Below are positions 7,258 through 16,128 of a DNA stretch of 35,123 nt, one piece after another; the first letter of the stretch is position 1; each line of letters opens with the position of its first letter. Source of the stretch: an uncultured Prevotella sp. (GTDB taxonomy: Bacteria; Bacteroidota; Bacteroidia; Bacteroidales; Bacteroidaceae); the NCBI GenBank assembly GCA_900314455.1, contig OMVI01000117.1:1-35123 (forward strand). The letters are read 5' to 3'. A program made the position numbers and the translations under genes. Below the pieces are notes generated by a model. That model had not been told where the DNA came from. It did not search any database and saw only the letters and a program-made list of their open reading frames with translations.

Positions 7258-8120
7258 TTAAGTTGGTATTTTTTTTTCAATCCGTCTCTTATTCCTCGGA
7301 ATATGTTTGTAATATAAGAACGTCTTTGCGGTCCTTTTATTGTATAGTAAAATATCTTAATGAAGTATTTGAAAGCGTTTATCCGACTCCACCGTTTAGG
7401 AACGTATGGCAGATGGGAGAGCCAGATGAAGTTGCGATATTGGTAGTACATCCGCCTAGGCGGAGTAATGTGAACGTCGTGTCCGCCTATATTGTGGGTT
7501 GCCGAACCAAACTGATGGGTCATTACAACGTCTTTGTCGTAGAAGAAACGGGCGCCCGTCTTGGCCGTTGCACGCCAGCACCACTCGCTGTCAACACCGT
7601 CGATGAAAAGCCGCTCGTCCATTCCGCCAACCTCTTGGAACATCTTTACGGGTATCAGAGACATCGAATTCATGGTCTGGTAGACTTCTATCAGGTGGTG
7701 ACCGTCAATATCCAAGTCCTTTAGCTTCGTTATCTTGTACGTGAAAGGCTTTCCGCTGTTGTGGTCAATGCCAACCGGCGTTACGGCTCCGACCTCAATT
7801 CCGTTCGCTTTTAGGTCTTCGGCAGTCCTTAAGAGGTTGCCAACAGTGCCGTCGGGGATTGTCGTGTCCTGGTCGGCGGAGATGATATAGTCGAAGCCTT
7901 TGCCCTCGAAATGCTTGATGGCGATGTTCTGTGCTGCCGCAATTCCCTTGTTGCCGTGGAGCGGTTTGTACACGATACCATCATGAAGCAGGCTCTTGTT
8001 GTCGTCTTCGGAGTTGTCGACGACGCAGACTTCGTCAACTTGCCTGCTGACGTTGTCGACGACTTTGGGCGCAAGAGTTGGGTCGGGATTGTAGAATATG
8101 ATAATAGCGCCTATCTTCAT
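7254..8120 (-). CDS. GT2 family glycosyltransferase (RfbF/rhamnosyltransferase-like)
   Basis: A 288-residue GT-A enzyme beginning MKIGAIIIFYNPDPTL with VCVVDNS, the NKGIAAAQNIAI helix and the metal motif SADQDTTIPD. FIDGVDSEWCWRA near residue 170 is typical of the rhamnosyltransferase-like GT2 group. I place the start at ATG 8120, not at the upstream in-frame start at 8180. An unusually clear Shine-Dalgarno (GGAGG, 8128-8132 on the minus strand) sits about 7 nt before it, and it forms an ATGA overlap with the previous gene's stop. It is paralogous to the upstream gene 8117-8971, sharing the NxGIAxAQNIAI, WCWRA and SYVPKxW features, and probably arose by tandem duplication. Confidence 0.9.
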   Translation of the reverse strand: MKIGAIIIFYNPDPTLAPKVVDNVSRQVDEVCVVDNSEDDNKSLLHDGIVYKPLHGNKGIAAAQNIAIKHFEGKGFDYIISADQDTTIPDGTVGNLLRTAEDLKANGIEVGAVTPVGIDHNSGKPFTYKITKLKDLDIDGHHLIEVYQTMNSMSLIPVKMFQEVGGMDERLFIDGVDSEWCWRATAKTGARFFYDKDVVMTHQFGSATHNIGGHDVHITPPRRMYYQYRNFIWLSHLPYVPKRWSRINAFKYFIKIFYYTIKGPQRRSYITNIFRGIRDGLKKKYQLK

Positions 8121-8971
8121 AACTGTTCCTCCTTCTTGAAAAGACCGTAAAACATTCCCTTGATGGCATTCTTCGAGCACTTGAAGCCGCCCTTCACGGC
8201 AAGCGGAAGTACGAAGATGTTAATCAATTGCTTGACTCCCTGGGCAATCTTCCATTGCTTTGGGACATAACTACGGCGTCGGAGCCACTGGTAGTTGCGG
8301 TATAAATAGAAGTATCTGAAGGGCGCTGACACGATTATATGGTAGTTGCCAATATGTATTTCCTTCTTGCCGACCTTGTGCTGGATACTGACTTTCGTTG
8401 TTGTTCCGCTTATATAGCCTTTTGATTGGGCTCTCCAGCACCATTCAAAGTCAACGAAGTCGATGAAGAGAGGTCCTTCGTTGAGTCCGACTTCCTTTAT
8501 AACGTCGGTGGTAACGCAGCTTCCCGATGAGATAACATCACGTTGTTGGACAAAGCCGCTCTCGTCTGCCCGGGCGTCATGGAACACCGAACGGTACTCT
8601 TCCTGCGTGTCCTTGTTCTCGACAGTTGGTCCGAGAATGGCGAGATTGTTAATTCTTGCCCTTGTAGACTTATACGCTTGTGTTATGTCGTTGACATATT
8701 GAGGACTGACCCTCGTGTCCTGGTCGAAGAAAACAATGTATTTGAAGTTGCTGTCCTCTAGAATTTCCCTTATCGCAATGTTTTGGGCTTCTGCTATTCC
8801 GATGTTTTTCCCGTTGCAGATATAGTGCATCTTTCCCGTGACTTCGGCTAAAGAGGGCTTGCTCGAATTGTCAATGATGTAGCCGTTTTGCACAGCTGAC
8901 AACCCTTTGACATATTCAAGGTCTTCTTTACTAGGGTTAAATAAAATGACTATAACGGCAACTTCTCCCAT
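8117..8971 (-). CDS. GT2 family glycosyltransferase (RfbF/rhamnosyltransferase-like)
   Basis: A 284-residue GT-A enzyme: EVAVIVILFNPSKEDLEY, the GYIIDNSS strand, NIGIAEAQNIAIREIL, FFDQDTRVSP as the metal-binding motif, and FIDFVDFEWCWRAQSKGY in the acceptor half. These features match rhamnosyltransferase-like GT2 proteins. It is the first gene after the divergently placed beta-helix gene and has its own promoter (TAATTTTG, 9037-9044 on the minus strand), so the downstream GT-GT-LicD-Wzx block can be expressed separately from the upstream export genes. The end overlaps the next GT by 4 nt. Confidence 0.9.
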   Translation of the reverse strand: MGEVAVIVILFNPSKEDLEYVKGLSAVQNGYIIDNSSKPSLAEVTGKMHYICNGKNIGIAEAQNIAIREILEDSNFKYIVFFDQDTRVSPQYVNDITQAYKSTRARINNLAILGPTVENKDTQEEYRSVFHDARADESGFVQQRDVISSGSCVTTDVIKEVGLNEGPLFIDFVDFEWCWRAQSKGYISGTTTKVSIQHKVGKKEIHIGNYHIIVSAPFRYFYLYRNYQWLRRRSYVPKQWKIAQGVKQLINIFVLPLAVKGGFKCSKNAIKGMFYGLFKKEEQL

Positions 8972-9036
8972 CTTTGGAACACAATTCTGATGCTCTTACA
9001 GGCTTTTGGTTGTTTGGAAGCATCATAAACAGTGTA

Positions 9037-9068
9037 CAAAATTAATGATTTTTTTACATTTATGGCAA
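9037..9068 (-). promoter_or_regulatory. Leftward promoter for the glycosyltransferase block
   Basis: On the minus strand TTG (9068-9066) is followed after 21 nt by TAATTTTG (9044-9037). Transcription would start near 9030, about 60 nt before the ATG at 8971. It overlaps the rightward promoter of the beta-helix gene, so the two may compete. Confidence 0.65.
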
Positions 9069-9095
9069 TCTTTCGTGTTCTTTTTGCTACCTTTG
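9062..9095 (+). promoter_or_regulatory. Rightward promoter of the beta-helix gene
   Basis: TACCTTTG at 9088-9095 fits the Bacteroidetes -7 box. The upstream box is weak (ATGG at 9062-9065 at the right distance). The predicted start of transcription near 9101 leaves a leader of only about 7 nt before ATG 9108, which argues against the longer reading frame from 9006. Confidence 0.55.
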
Positions 9096-9107
9096 TCGGA
9101 AAAAGAA

Positions 9108-10385
9108 ATGGGACGATTGAAATCTTATATAATGCTTGCTGTGCTTCTCACCACATGTTTTACGGAGTCATTGTCGGCAAATACGGTTCTGTACACTTCT
9201 TCTTTGTTTAAGGGTAGGACATTGAACGTGCAGAAACTCAATGCTTACATTTCCAAATTCAAGGGCAACAAAATTGTATTTGATAGGGATTACGTGCTCA
9301 GTAGCAGTGAGACGAGTGACGTGAAGAAGGTCGTTTACGACGGCATTCTCGTAAAGTCAGGCATCGCATACGTAGGAAACGGACACACTTTGTCGTTCGG
9401 CAACTCGTCGAATATATTCAATACGATGAATGATGAGCACAACCAAGCAATCGTAAAGGGCTTCAGCATCAGCGGATTCAAGTTCAAACGCGACAGACGG
9501 GATACTGTTTCAATTCGCTATCAGGGTGCGACGCTGTTGCTGGGGAGAGTCTCTGATTGTCGGATAACCAACTGCACGTTTGACAGATGGAAGGGAACGG
9601 CAATCAGTATTGCGTTCATTTACGACTCAAAGATGTCAAAGCACATCCTTGGATATTCCAAAAACGTTCTGATAAGAGACTGTGTGCTCAACGGCGGAAG
9701 CAATTATAACTCAGGAAACGGCATAAACGTGATAAGCGGAGAGAACGACCGAATAGCGAACTGTAAGTTTAGTAACATCAATCCGTCGGTTTGGCCGGGT
9801 CCGATTGACTTGGAAACAGAAGTCGAAGGCTCGTCTTTGGATAAGATATATGTCGACAGCTGCGACTTCACAAACGTTGGACGGCTTGCACCGGTTAGCC
9901 TTGCAGGCAAAGGTTCGAATCCTAATGGAACGGTGTACATTACTAATTGCAACGTCAGTGGTGCTCAAATGGCAGTGTCTGTTGCCGGTTCGCCTTGTGG
10001 TTCGGTATTTGTCAGCAACATGAAAGCCAATGGTCTCCTTCGTTTTGCTACCATTGCAAACACGTCTGTCAATGTTTCGATATCGGGGAGCAACTTTACT
10101 GCAGCATCAAACATGTTGTCTAACGATAATGCCATACAGGCTTCGAGCGGCAAAGTTGTCATAGACGACTGCGTGTTCCGTGGTTTCAGAGGAACGATTG
10201 ACGGCTGGGGAAGCGTCAGCTTTGTCGTTTCAGCCAACAGTGTGAGCCTGACCGGCAACGAATTCTATGACTGTTATGACAAGAAAGGTAATCCAATAGG
10301 CATAGCAGTCAACAAACAGCGTGGCAAAACAGTCAATATAAGCGTAAAGGATAATATTTACACCGGTGGCGTTGCTGTAAAATGA
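9108..10385 (+). CDS. Secreted right-handed parallel beta-helix protein
   Basis: A 425-residue exported protein. ATG 9108 opens a signal peptide (MGRLKSYIMLAVLLTTCFTE) with a likely cut after SLSA. The frame extends upstream to 9006, but that start would lie before the promoter. The mature part has about nine imperfect coils of the parallel beta-helix type, for example ITNCTFDRW, IRDCVLNGG, IANCKFSNI, VDSCDFTNV, ITNCNVSGA, IDDCVFRGF and LTGNEFYDC. Such proteins act as polysaccharide lyases, hydrolases or binding scaffolds. No catalytic site can be assigned. It lies antisense within the glycan operon, divergent from the GTs and convergent with Wzy, so it may trim, bind or modify the polymer outside the cell. 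Confidence 0.82.
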   Translation: MGRLKSYIMLAVLLTTCFTESLSANTVLYTSSLFKGRTLNVQKLNAYISKFKGNKIVFDRDYVLSSSETSDVKKVVYDGILVKSGIAYVGNGHTLSFGNSSNIFNTMNDEHNQAIVKGFSISGFKFKRDRRDTVSIRYQGATLLLGRVSDCRITNCTFDRWKGTAISIAFIYDSKMSKHILGYSKNVLIRDCVLNGGSNYNSGNGINVISGENDRIANCKFSNINPSVWPGPIDLETEVEGSSLDKIYVDSCDFTNVGRLAPVSLAGKGSNPNGTVYITNCNVSGAQMAVSVAGSPCGSVFVSNMKANGLLRFATIANTSVNVSISGSNFTAASNMLSNDNAIQASSGKVVIDDCVFRGFRGTIDGWGSVSFVVSANSVSLTGNEFYDCYDKKGNPIGIAVNKQRGKTVNISVKDNIYTGGVAVK

Positions 10386-10395
10386 CAATTCTATT

Positions 10396-10423
10396 CCGGC
10401 TTCCTACGGATGCAGGAAGTCGG
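10396..10423. terminator. Hairpin between convergent beta-helix and wzy genes
   Basis: CCGGCTTCCT (10396-10405) and AGGAAGTCGG (10414-10423) pair over 10 positions with one G-T wobble and an 8-nt loop. The dyad includes the last codons and stop of the leftward wzy gene and starts 10 nt after the stop of the rightward beta-helix gene. A shared bidirectional terminator is plausible. There is no long U-run on either side. Confidence 0.45.
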
Positions 10424-11456
10424 CATAGAAGGCGTTAATAAGGAATGTTACCATTCCGATTATTGCGACGACGGACTTTCCGAGCACAGTTGGATTAATC
10501 GTGTAGTATATGCATGAAAGCACGATTATTTCCACAATGCCGTACAATTCACTTATACGGAACGCCAGCACGGGCATGAATGCCAGTGAGAGGAACAGTA
10601 TAATGGATATTCCCATGAGGCGTATTAGAATCGGAAAGTACTTATTGAACTTCCTTACAGTATCATAGAAGACCAACAGGTAGATGTATGCGAAGCACTT
10701 GACGAGGAACACCGCGTTGAAGACATTGATGTTACTGCCTATTATTCCCTTGTCCCTAAGATTCTGGTAGCTCGCCAGTTTGTCGCCTATATATGGAATA
10801 GGAATGTCTCCTAGGTGGCTTCCTCCAAAGAAATATATAATGTATCCGAGTGGCAACAAGCATCCCCATATTATCCGCCACTTCTTGTCCATGTCCTTGT
10901 TCGATACGAATACAGCTGGAAGCAGTGCCAATGCCGACGCATGGAATATCGAACCGAACAATATTATCAGTGCCGCCTTAAGCCTTTTGCCCTCCGCTAT
11001 CAACGGTATAGAGCACAGGAAGAGACCCGAAACGATGCCAGCTCTGATTTGGGTGAGGTCGTGCAACACGTAGTAGTTGCCGAAATAAATCAGTAAAGGC
11101 GTAAACCAAATCGGCGACAGCTTCTTTATGGCGTGCATCTTCAGCGATATTCCCAGTATGGCATAGAAGAAAAAGATGATGTGAACGTCACTCGTTATAC
11201 TGTTGAAGATGCTGCTCAGAACAAGGAATGATGTCTCAACGTACTCCGCTACATAGCTTGCAGAGTAGTTGTTGTAGTAAATCTCATAGTGTTCAGAGTC
11301 GTTGTCAAAGCCCACGGGACGTGTACCGGCAAGAATAATGAATATTATTCCTACTGCAAGGTATAACACGTACTTGTACTTTACAATCCTTTCTTCTATC
11401 AGAGATAGACAGTAGATTATAAAGAACAAAAAGAACAGTAAGACAAGTGTTACCAT
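10404..11456 (-). CDS. EpsG-like Wzy polysaccharide polymerase
   Basis: A 350-residue polytopic membrane protein with about ten hydrophobic segments and the EpsG/Wzy landmark AGTRPVGFDNDSEHYEIYY near residue 43, followed by a long helix with FHASALALLP near 172. Wzy enzymes join undecaprenyl-linked repeat units in the periplasm. The ATG is 10 nt downstream of the Wzz-like gene, so they are cotranscribed. The gene ends 18 nt from the oppositely oriented beta-helix gene. Assignment rests on topology, the motif and its position in the locus. Confidence 0.85.
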   Translation of the reverse strand: MVTLVLLFFLFFIIYCLSLIEERIVKYKYVLYLAVGIIFIILAGTRPVGFDNDSEHYEIYYNNYSASYVAEYVETSFLVLSSIFNSITSDVHIIFFFYAILGISLKMHAIKKLSPIWFTPLLIYFGNYYVLHDLTQIRAGIVSGLFLCSIPLIAEGKRLKAALIILFGSIFHASALALLPAVFVSNKDMDKKWRIIWGCLLPLGYIIYFFGGSHLGDIPIPYIGDKLASYQNLRDKGIIGSNINVFNAVFLVKCFAYIYLLVFYDTVRKFNKYFPILIRLMGISIILFLSLAFMPVLAFRISELYGIVEIIVLSCIYYTINPTVLGKSVVAIIGMVTFLINAFYADFLHP

Positions 11457-11466
11457 CTGAATGTGC

Positions 11467-12780
11467 TTATGACAGGATAGACTTCCTCTCTTTTATAGCT
11501 ACATACAAAGTAATGACGACAGTTGCTATGATAACCATTACCAATACGAATATCATTCTCTTTGGTCCTGTAGGCTTGATAGGCACTGCTGCTCCCGTTA
11601 TCACTGTAAAGGCAGGAGTGTACTGCAAAAGTTTGGCGCGAGCGGCGTCAAGCTGTGAGTTCAGTGCCGTGTATCTATTGTATTGGAGTTGCATGGTATT
11701 CTCCAAGTCCTCTATCTTCGATTTCTCCGACTCAAGCACAACATCCAGGTTCTCGTCGGCGGTAGCTGCGTACTTGCGGCGTGTCTTTTCATAGTCGGTC
11801 CGTGCAGCTTTAGCAAGTTTTTCGTAGTACTCCACGTCTCTTCTCGACTTGCTGGTACGATAGTTCGTTATAAAGTTCTGAAGTCGGCTGCGTACAGAAT
11901 CGGCGATAATCTTACTTGCAAGCGGGTCTTGCGATACTGTTGTGATGCTAATAATGCCGGTCTTCTTGTCCACGCTTATGCTCACGCTGCTACGTACTGC
12001 GTCAGCTATTTGGTCGTCGGTCTTTGACAAATCGTATGCGTCGAAGCCTCCTGAGCCAGCCGATGGTCTGCTTGCGCCATTGTTATCATCCGACTTTGGT
12101 ACCAGATTAGTGAAGAAATCCTTAATTGATTTAATCTTCTTTGATGCCCATGACTTCTTCTGATGATACATGAGATAGTCGTAATACGTCCACACGGAGT
12201 CAGAAGCACTGGTTTGAATCTTTATGTTGAACAAACCCGTCACAAACCCGTTGTCGTTCATCAACTCAGGATAGAGCAACGGCGATATAGCGTCAATGCT
12301 TTGAGTGTTGCTTAAGTCGAGTCCGAATGACTCTGCGATAGAGCTAAGTGACCCGTTCTTGAGCGAGCTTGCGTCGGCAACTTCCGGAGCCATTGTGGTC
12401 GAAGACGAATACGTCCGTGGTTCATTGAGAATGTACAGGCACGACAGTACGAACACAACCGGAATAATTATGATATACAGCCATTTGTGTTTCGCAATGG
12501 CTTTGAATATCAAGACGAAGTCGATTTGCTTCACACCGTTGGCTGATACATCAGAAGACGAGCCGGTTTCCTTGTCCTTTTGCTTCTTTTCCTTTGCATT
12601 CTCGTTTACGGCATCAGCATCGTCACCAGTCTGCTCACTGTCTTTGGTATCCACAACGTCCTCAGAGTCGGTGTCCTCCGCCTCGCTTTTATCATCTTTT
12701 TTCTTCTTATGGAACAGTCCTTTGAACTTATTCCACAAGTTTACGTATGTCTCTGTATCGTTAAGTTTCTGCCAGTCCAT
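11467..12780 (-). CDS. Wzz/GumC-like chain-length determinant protein, kinase-free
   Basis: A 437-residue inner-membrane protein with a transmembrane helix at about 99-118 (KWLYIIIIPVVFVLSCLYIL) and another at 409-429. Between them lies a periplasmic domain with predicted coiled coil (YYEKLAKAARTDYEKTRRKY). A proline-containing stretch (AAVPIKPTGPKR) precedes the second helix, as usual in this family. It sets the length of Wzy-made polymer and couples it to the export channel. There is no cytoplasmic tyrosine kinase domain after the second helix. Unusually, about 97 residues precede the first helix; they are highly charged and low in complexity (KKKKDD, acidic EDTDSED runs, then KEKKQKDK). 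The stop-to-start spacing from the export gene is 12 nt. Confidence 0.87.
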   Translation of the reverse strand: MDWQKLNDTETYVNLWNKFKGLFHKKKKDDKSEAEDTDSEDVVDTKDSEQTGDDADAVNENAKEKKQKDKETGSSSDVSANGVKQIDFVLIFKAIAKHKWLYIIIIPVVFVLSCLYILNEPRTYSSSTTMAPEVADASSLKNGSLSSIAESFGLDLSNTQSIDAISPLLYPELMNDNGFVTGLFNIKIQTSASDSVWTYYDYLMYHQKKSWASKKIKSIKDFFTNLVPKSDDNNGASRPSAGSGGFDAYDLSKTDDQIADAVRSSVSISVDKKTGIISITTVSQDPLASKIIADSVRSRLQNFITNYRTSKSRRDVEYYEKLAKAARTDYEKTRRKYAATADENLDVVLESEKSKIEDLENTMQLQYNRYTALNSQLDAARAKLLQYTPAFTVITGAAVPIKPTGPKRMIFVLVMVIIATVVITLYVAIKERKSILS

Positions 12781-12792
12781 TTGTTCTTCCTT

Positions 12793-15432
12793 TTACTTCA
12801 CGAGGTTGGCGATAGTGGCTATCACTGCTGCTATGCTGGCAGCGCTGGAGCCAATGCTAAGAGTCTCTGCAAGGCTGAGCCTTGTGCTCGACTTCGTTGG
12901 AACAATAATCTCACAACCAGGGCGCACCTTTGCGTTGTGGCCAACCTTTGCCACGGTTCCATTCATATATAATATGTATGTGTTGCGCTTCTTTGCGTTC
13001 GAAGCGAAGCCGCCAGCCTGGTCGATATAATAGCTTACATTCTTGCCTTCAACGAAGCCTACAGAGTTAGGATACATGACTGCACCGTTTATCTTCACTG
13101 TACCGTTGTAGAGTGGAATGGTAAGTCGGTCGCCCTCACGGAGCACGATGTCGGCGTCGCTGCCTGGATGTGCGAGTGCCTTATCAAGCTCGATACCTAC
13201 CGAATAGTAATCTGGTATCTGGAATTTCTCCAACGCTGCATTTCTGTTTTGCTGCATTACCTGGTTTATTGCGCCAGAGTTCTGACTGCGTGCCGCCATC
13301 TCCAGCATATTCTGCTGCTGTTGGTCACGAGCCATTTTGAGAGCATCCTCGATGCGCTTGCGCTCACTTTCGTTCACCTTTCTTTCCAGACGGGCACCCT
13401 GGATGTAAGCCACAGAGTTCGGACCGCCTGCTGCACGGATGATATCGCTTAGTCGAGTGTTGATAGCCGGCAAGGCGTAAGTACCTGCGAACATAACCTC
13501 TCCAAGTACGTAAACGTTCTGCTGCTTTGTGCTTCCCGGGCTCTTGCGGACGTAAACCTCATCGTAAGGCTCAAGAACAAAGCCCGGCTCACCGTCTATA
13601 ACGAAGCCGTCCTTAAGAGCAAAGCTATATGTCCGTGCCGTGATAGAGTCCGGTGTAACAGCCTTAGGGTCGTAAATGCGTCGGCTGACATCGACTTTGA
13701 CGGTCGAGGCAGTCTCCTTCAGACCTCCTGCTTGCAGCACGAAGTCCTCCAAAGTCTCATTGTCAGCATATTTATATGTACCAGGATATTGCACCTCACC
13801 ATGTATAGCGATGGTCTGTTCCTGCATAACCTCCGACTTGGTAGGTATGAACAGCACATCCTCATTTTGCAAAGGAATGTCCGCAACCTTCCCGGCGAGA
13901 ATTCCTTCTACATCTACCGGGATTACCTTAAGCGTCCTGTCCTCCTTCATACGGTGCATGACGGCGCGTGCAGTGAAAGCACTCTCGGTCAGTCCGTCAG
14001 CGGCTTCAATCAAACTCTTTACGCTCGTGATTTCGCCACCTACCTGATACATACCCGGCCGGAACACGGCACCCTTTATCTGAACCATGTTCTCATAGCG
14101 TGGAATTACTGAGTCGACAGCTATAGAGTCACCGTCGGAGAGGTTGAATGACGAGAAATCGAATTCGTTTACATTGAAAATAGAGTACTCGCGGCCTGTC
14201 TTGCGGAACACGCGGACAGACTTTGTGTAGGCATCGCCTGAGAATCCGGCTGCATAACGTAGCAAAGTGCCGAGACTCTCGTTGCGTGTCATCTCGTAAT
14301 ACATCGGTCGCTTGACCTTACCGCTTATGTTAACGAGGCAGTCGTAAGCACCAACAACGATGACATCGCCGTCGGCAAGCTTTACATTGCCAGAGAGACG
14401 ACCGTTCTGAAGATAGTCGTAGACGTCAATGCGGCTCACGAGTCTGTTGCCACGATATACCTTGATGTTACGCAGTGTACCTAAGTCACTAGGTCCGCCT
14501 GCGGCATACAGCGCGTTGAAGGCTGTAGAGAATGCTGACAGTGTGTATGTTCCCGGCTTCTTGACTTCACCCATTACGTTGATGAGGATGGAGTGTGTCG
14601 AACCGACCGAAAGGCGTATCTTGGAACTGCTGTAGCGCTTTCCGAGCTTAGCACGTACCCTTTCGTTAGCCTGTGATACTGTAAGCCCGTTTACGTTGAC
14701 AGGTCCGAAACCCTCAATGTTCAGCATTCCGTCAGGAGCGACAGTCGCCTGAATAGACCTTTGTGAAGCTCCGTAGATATCGATGAACACCGCATCGCCC
14801 GGTCCCAAGCGGTAGTTGCGCGGCATTGCCACGTTTTCGTTAGGCTCAAACGTCAGGTCGTTCTTCGAGAAAAGGTCGTGACCGTATATCTTCTTTTTGC
14901 TGCGCTCCTCTTGCAGACGCTTGATGAGCTGACGGTACATAGCCGCAGTATCTCCCGGCAGCCAGTCGTTCATCTCGTCCTGCATCTCAATGAAGTCCGG
15001 ATTGTACTCATCGTAAGTGTTGTCCTTGCCGTAGTCGTCATCCCGAACACGCATGTTCGAATATCTGTCCGACTCCCGCTGGTCCTCTTTGTATATGTTA
15101 CGCGTGTCGTTGGCAATATCATTGCTGTTGCGGTTGATATTGGAATTCTGCCCGTTGGTGCGTCTTTGGCGGCTGGTTGTCACATCACGCTGGCTGTTGG
15201 TGATATTCCCCGACGTGTTATTCTGCATCTGTTCGTACATGCGGCGCACCCTCCGTATCTGGCTTATGTCCACGCCGCTCTGCATCAGCTTAGTGACAAT
15301 CTGCGATTGTGACGTGCCTCTAGAGTGCTCCTTTAGTATAAATTCCATTACTTGATTGTCGGTCATTGTCGACTGGGCGTATATTCCCAATGTGAAGAAT
15401 GACAGGAACAAGACGAGAATGTATTTTTTCAT
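12793..15432 (-). CDS. SLBB-domain polysaccharide export protein (Wza-like)
   Basis: An 879-residue outer-membrane export protein. ATG 15432 opens a signal peptide (MKKYILVLFLSFFTLGIYA); the upstream start at 15456 would overlap the sugar transferase gene. Residues 20-70 form a charged helical segment. An N/R-rich linker at about 75-150 follows, then a polysaccharide-export domain (YRLGPGDAVFIDIYGASQRS, about 206-280). Six SLBB-type segments follow at about 284, 368, 450, 542, 640 and 780, recognisable by G-x-V-x-x-P-G-x-Y and AGG motifs. A short hydrophobic helix closes the C-terminus. There is no lipobox cysteine, unlike E. coli Wza. It would form the periplasmic and outer-membrane conduit, working with the Wzz-like protein encoded next. 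Confidence 0.9.
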   Translation of the reverse strand: MKKYILVLFLSFFTLGIYAQSTMTDNQVMEFILKEHSRGTSQSQIVTKLMQSGVDISQIRRVRRMYEQMQNNTSGNITNSQRDVTTSRQRRTNGQNSNINRNSNDIANDTRNIYKEDQRESDRYSNMRVRDDDYGKDNTYDEYNPDFIEMQDEMNDWLPGDTAAMYRQLIKRLQEERSKKKIYGHDLFSKNDLTFEPNENVAMPRNYRLGPGDAVFIDIYGASQRSIQATVAPDGMLNIEGFGPVNVNGLTVSQANERVRAKLGKRYSSSKIRLSVGSTHSILINVMGEVKKPGTYTLSAFSTAFNALYAAGGPSDLGTLRNIKVYRGNRLVSRIDVYDYLQNGRLSGNVKLADGDVIVVGAYDCLVNISGKVKRPMYYEMTRNESLGTLLRYAAGFSGDAYTKSVRVFRKTGREYSIFNVNEFDFSSFNLSDGDSIAVDSVIPRYENMVQIKGAVFRPGMYQVGGEITSVKSLIEAADGLTESAFTARAVMHRMKEDRTLKVIPVDVEGILAGKVADIPLQNEDVLFIPTKSEVMQEQTIAIHGEVQYPGTYKYADNETLEDFVLQAGGLKETASTVKVDVSRRIYDPKAVTPDSITARTYSFALKDGFVIDGEPGFVLEPYDEVYVRKSPGSTKQQNVYVLGEVMFAGTYALPAINTRLSDIIRAAGGPNSVAYIQGARLERKVNESERKRIEDALKMARDQQQQNMLEMAARSQNSGAINQVMQQNRNAALEKFQIPDYYSVGIELDKALAHPGSDADIVLREGDRLTIPLYNGTVKINGAVMYPNSVGFVEGKNVSYYIDQAGGFASNAKKRNTYILYMNGTVAKVGHNAKVRPGCEIIVPTKSSTRLSLAETLSIGSSAASIAAVIATIANLVK

Positions 15433-15439
15433 GTTGTGA

Positions 15440-16072
15440 CTAGAATTTTTTACCACTAATGATGTTAACGAATGTTTTGGCTACGATGGTCATGTCAGTC
15501 CACAGCGAGCGGTGCTCAAGGTAGTGGATGTCCATCTCCAGACGCCGCAGCATCTTCTCCATGGTGTCCGTGTAGCCGTTGTAGAGTGTGGCTTCCGACG
15601 TCAGCCCCGGTCGCATCTCGTAGATGATAGGGTAGCGGTCGGTGTGTTCCATAATCTTGTCGATGAAGTACTTGCGCTCAGGACGCGGGCCTACTAGCGA
15701 CATATCGCCACGAAGAACGTTCCAAAGCTGTGGCAGTTCGTCGAGGTGATGGCTGCGCAGAAACCGCTCCAATGGTGTCGAGTCGTTGTCGTCGCATGTC
15801 GCTATGAGTTTCGGACCTTTCTCTTCGACCTCGCTGCTCATTGTTCTGAACTTCAATATCGTAAACGGCTTGCCCTTGTAGCCTATGCGTTCTTGGCGGA
15901 ATATGACAGGACCGTTGTTCTGCCGCTTCATCAGCAGTGATATGATTAGGAAGACCGGAGAAAGGATAATAATCCCCACGAGCGAGCAAAAGATGTCGGT
16001 TGCCCGCTTTATGGCATGCTGAATTGCCCCCATTGAGTCGTGGGCAACGGCGTATGTGGTGTTTTCTCCCAT
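15440..16072 (-). CDS. Initiating undecaprenyl-phosphate sugar-phosphate transferase
   Basis: A 210-residue monotopic membrane enzyme of the bacterial sugar transferase family. It has one hydrophobic hairpin (RATDIFCSLVGIIILSPVFL), then GPVIFRQERIGYKGKPFTIL, KFRTMSSEVEEKGP, and LDELPQLWNVLRGDMSLVGP followed by RPE. These motifs define enzymes that place the first sugar phosphate on undecaprenyl phosphate. The start is ambiguous: TTG 16111 gives 13 more residues; I prefer ATG 16072. It is the first gene of the leftward operon, with a TAACTTTG box at 16129-16136. The export gene begins 7 nt after its stop. The sugar added is unknown. Confidence 0.9.
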   Translation of the reverse strand: MGENTTYAVAHDSMGAIQHAIKRATDIFCSLVGIIILSPVFLIISLLMKRQNNGPVIFRQERIGYKGKPFTILKFRTMSSEVEEKGPKLIATCDDNDSTPLERFLRSHHLDELPQLWNVLRGDMSLVGPRPERKYFIDKIMEHTDRYPIIYEMRPGLTSEATLYNGYTDTMEKMLRRLEMDIHYLEHRSLWTDMTIVAKTFVNIISGKKF

Positions 16073-16128
16073 TGATGCAAGAGATGCGTTGTCTATAGTT
16101 ATATAACTCAAAAAAACGTAATTTGTTG

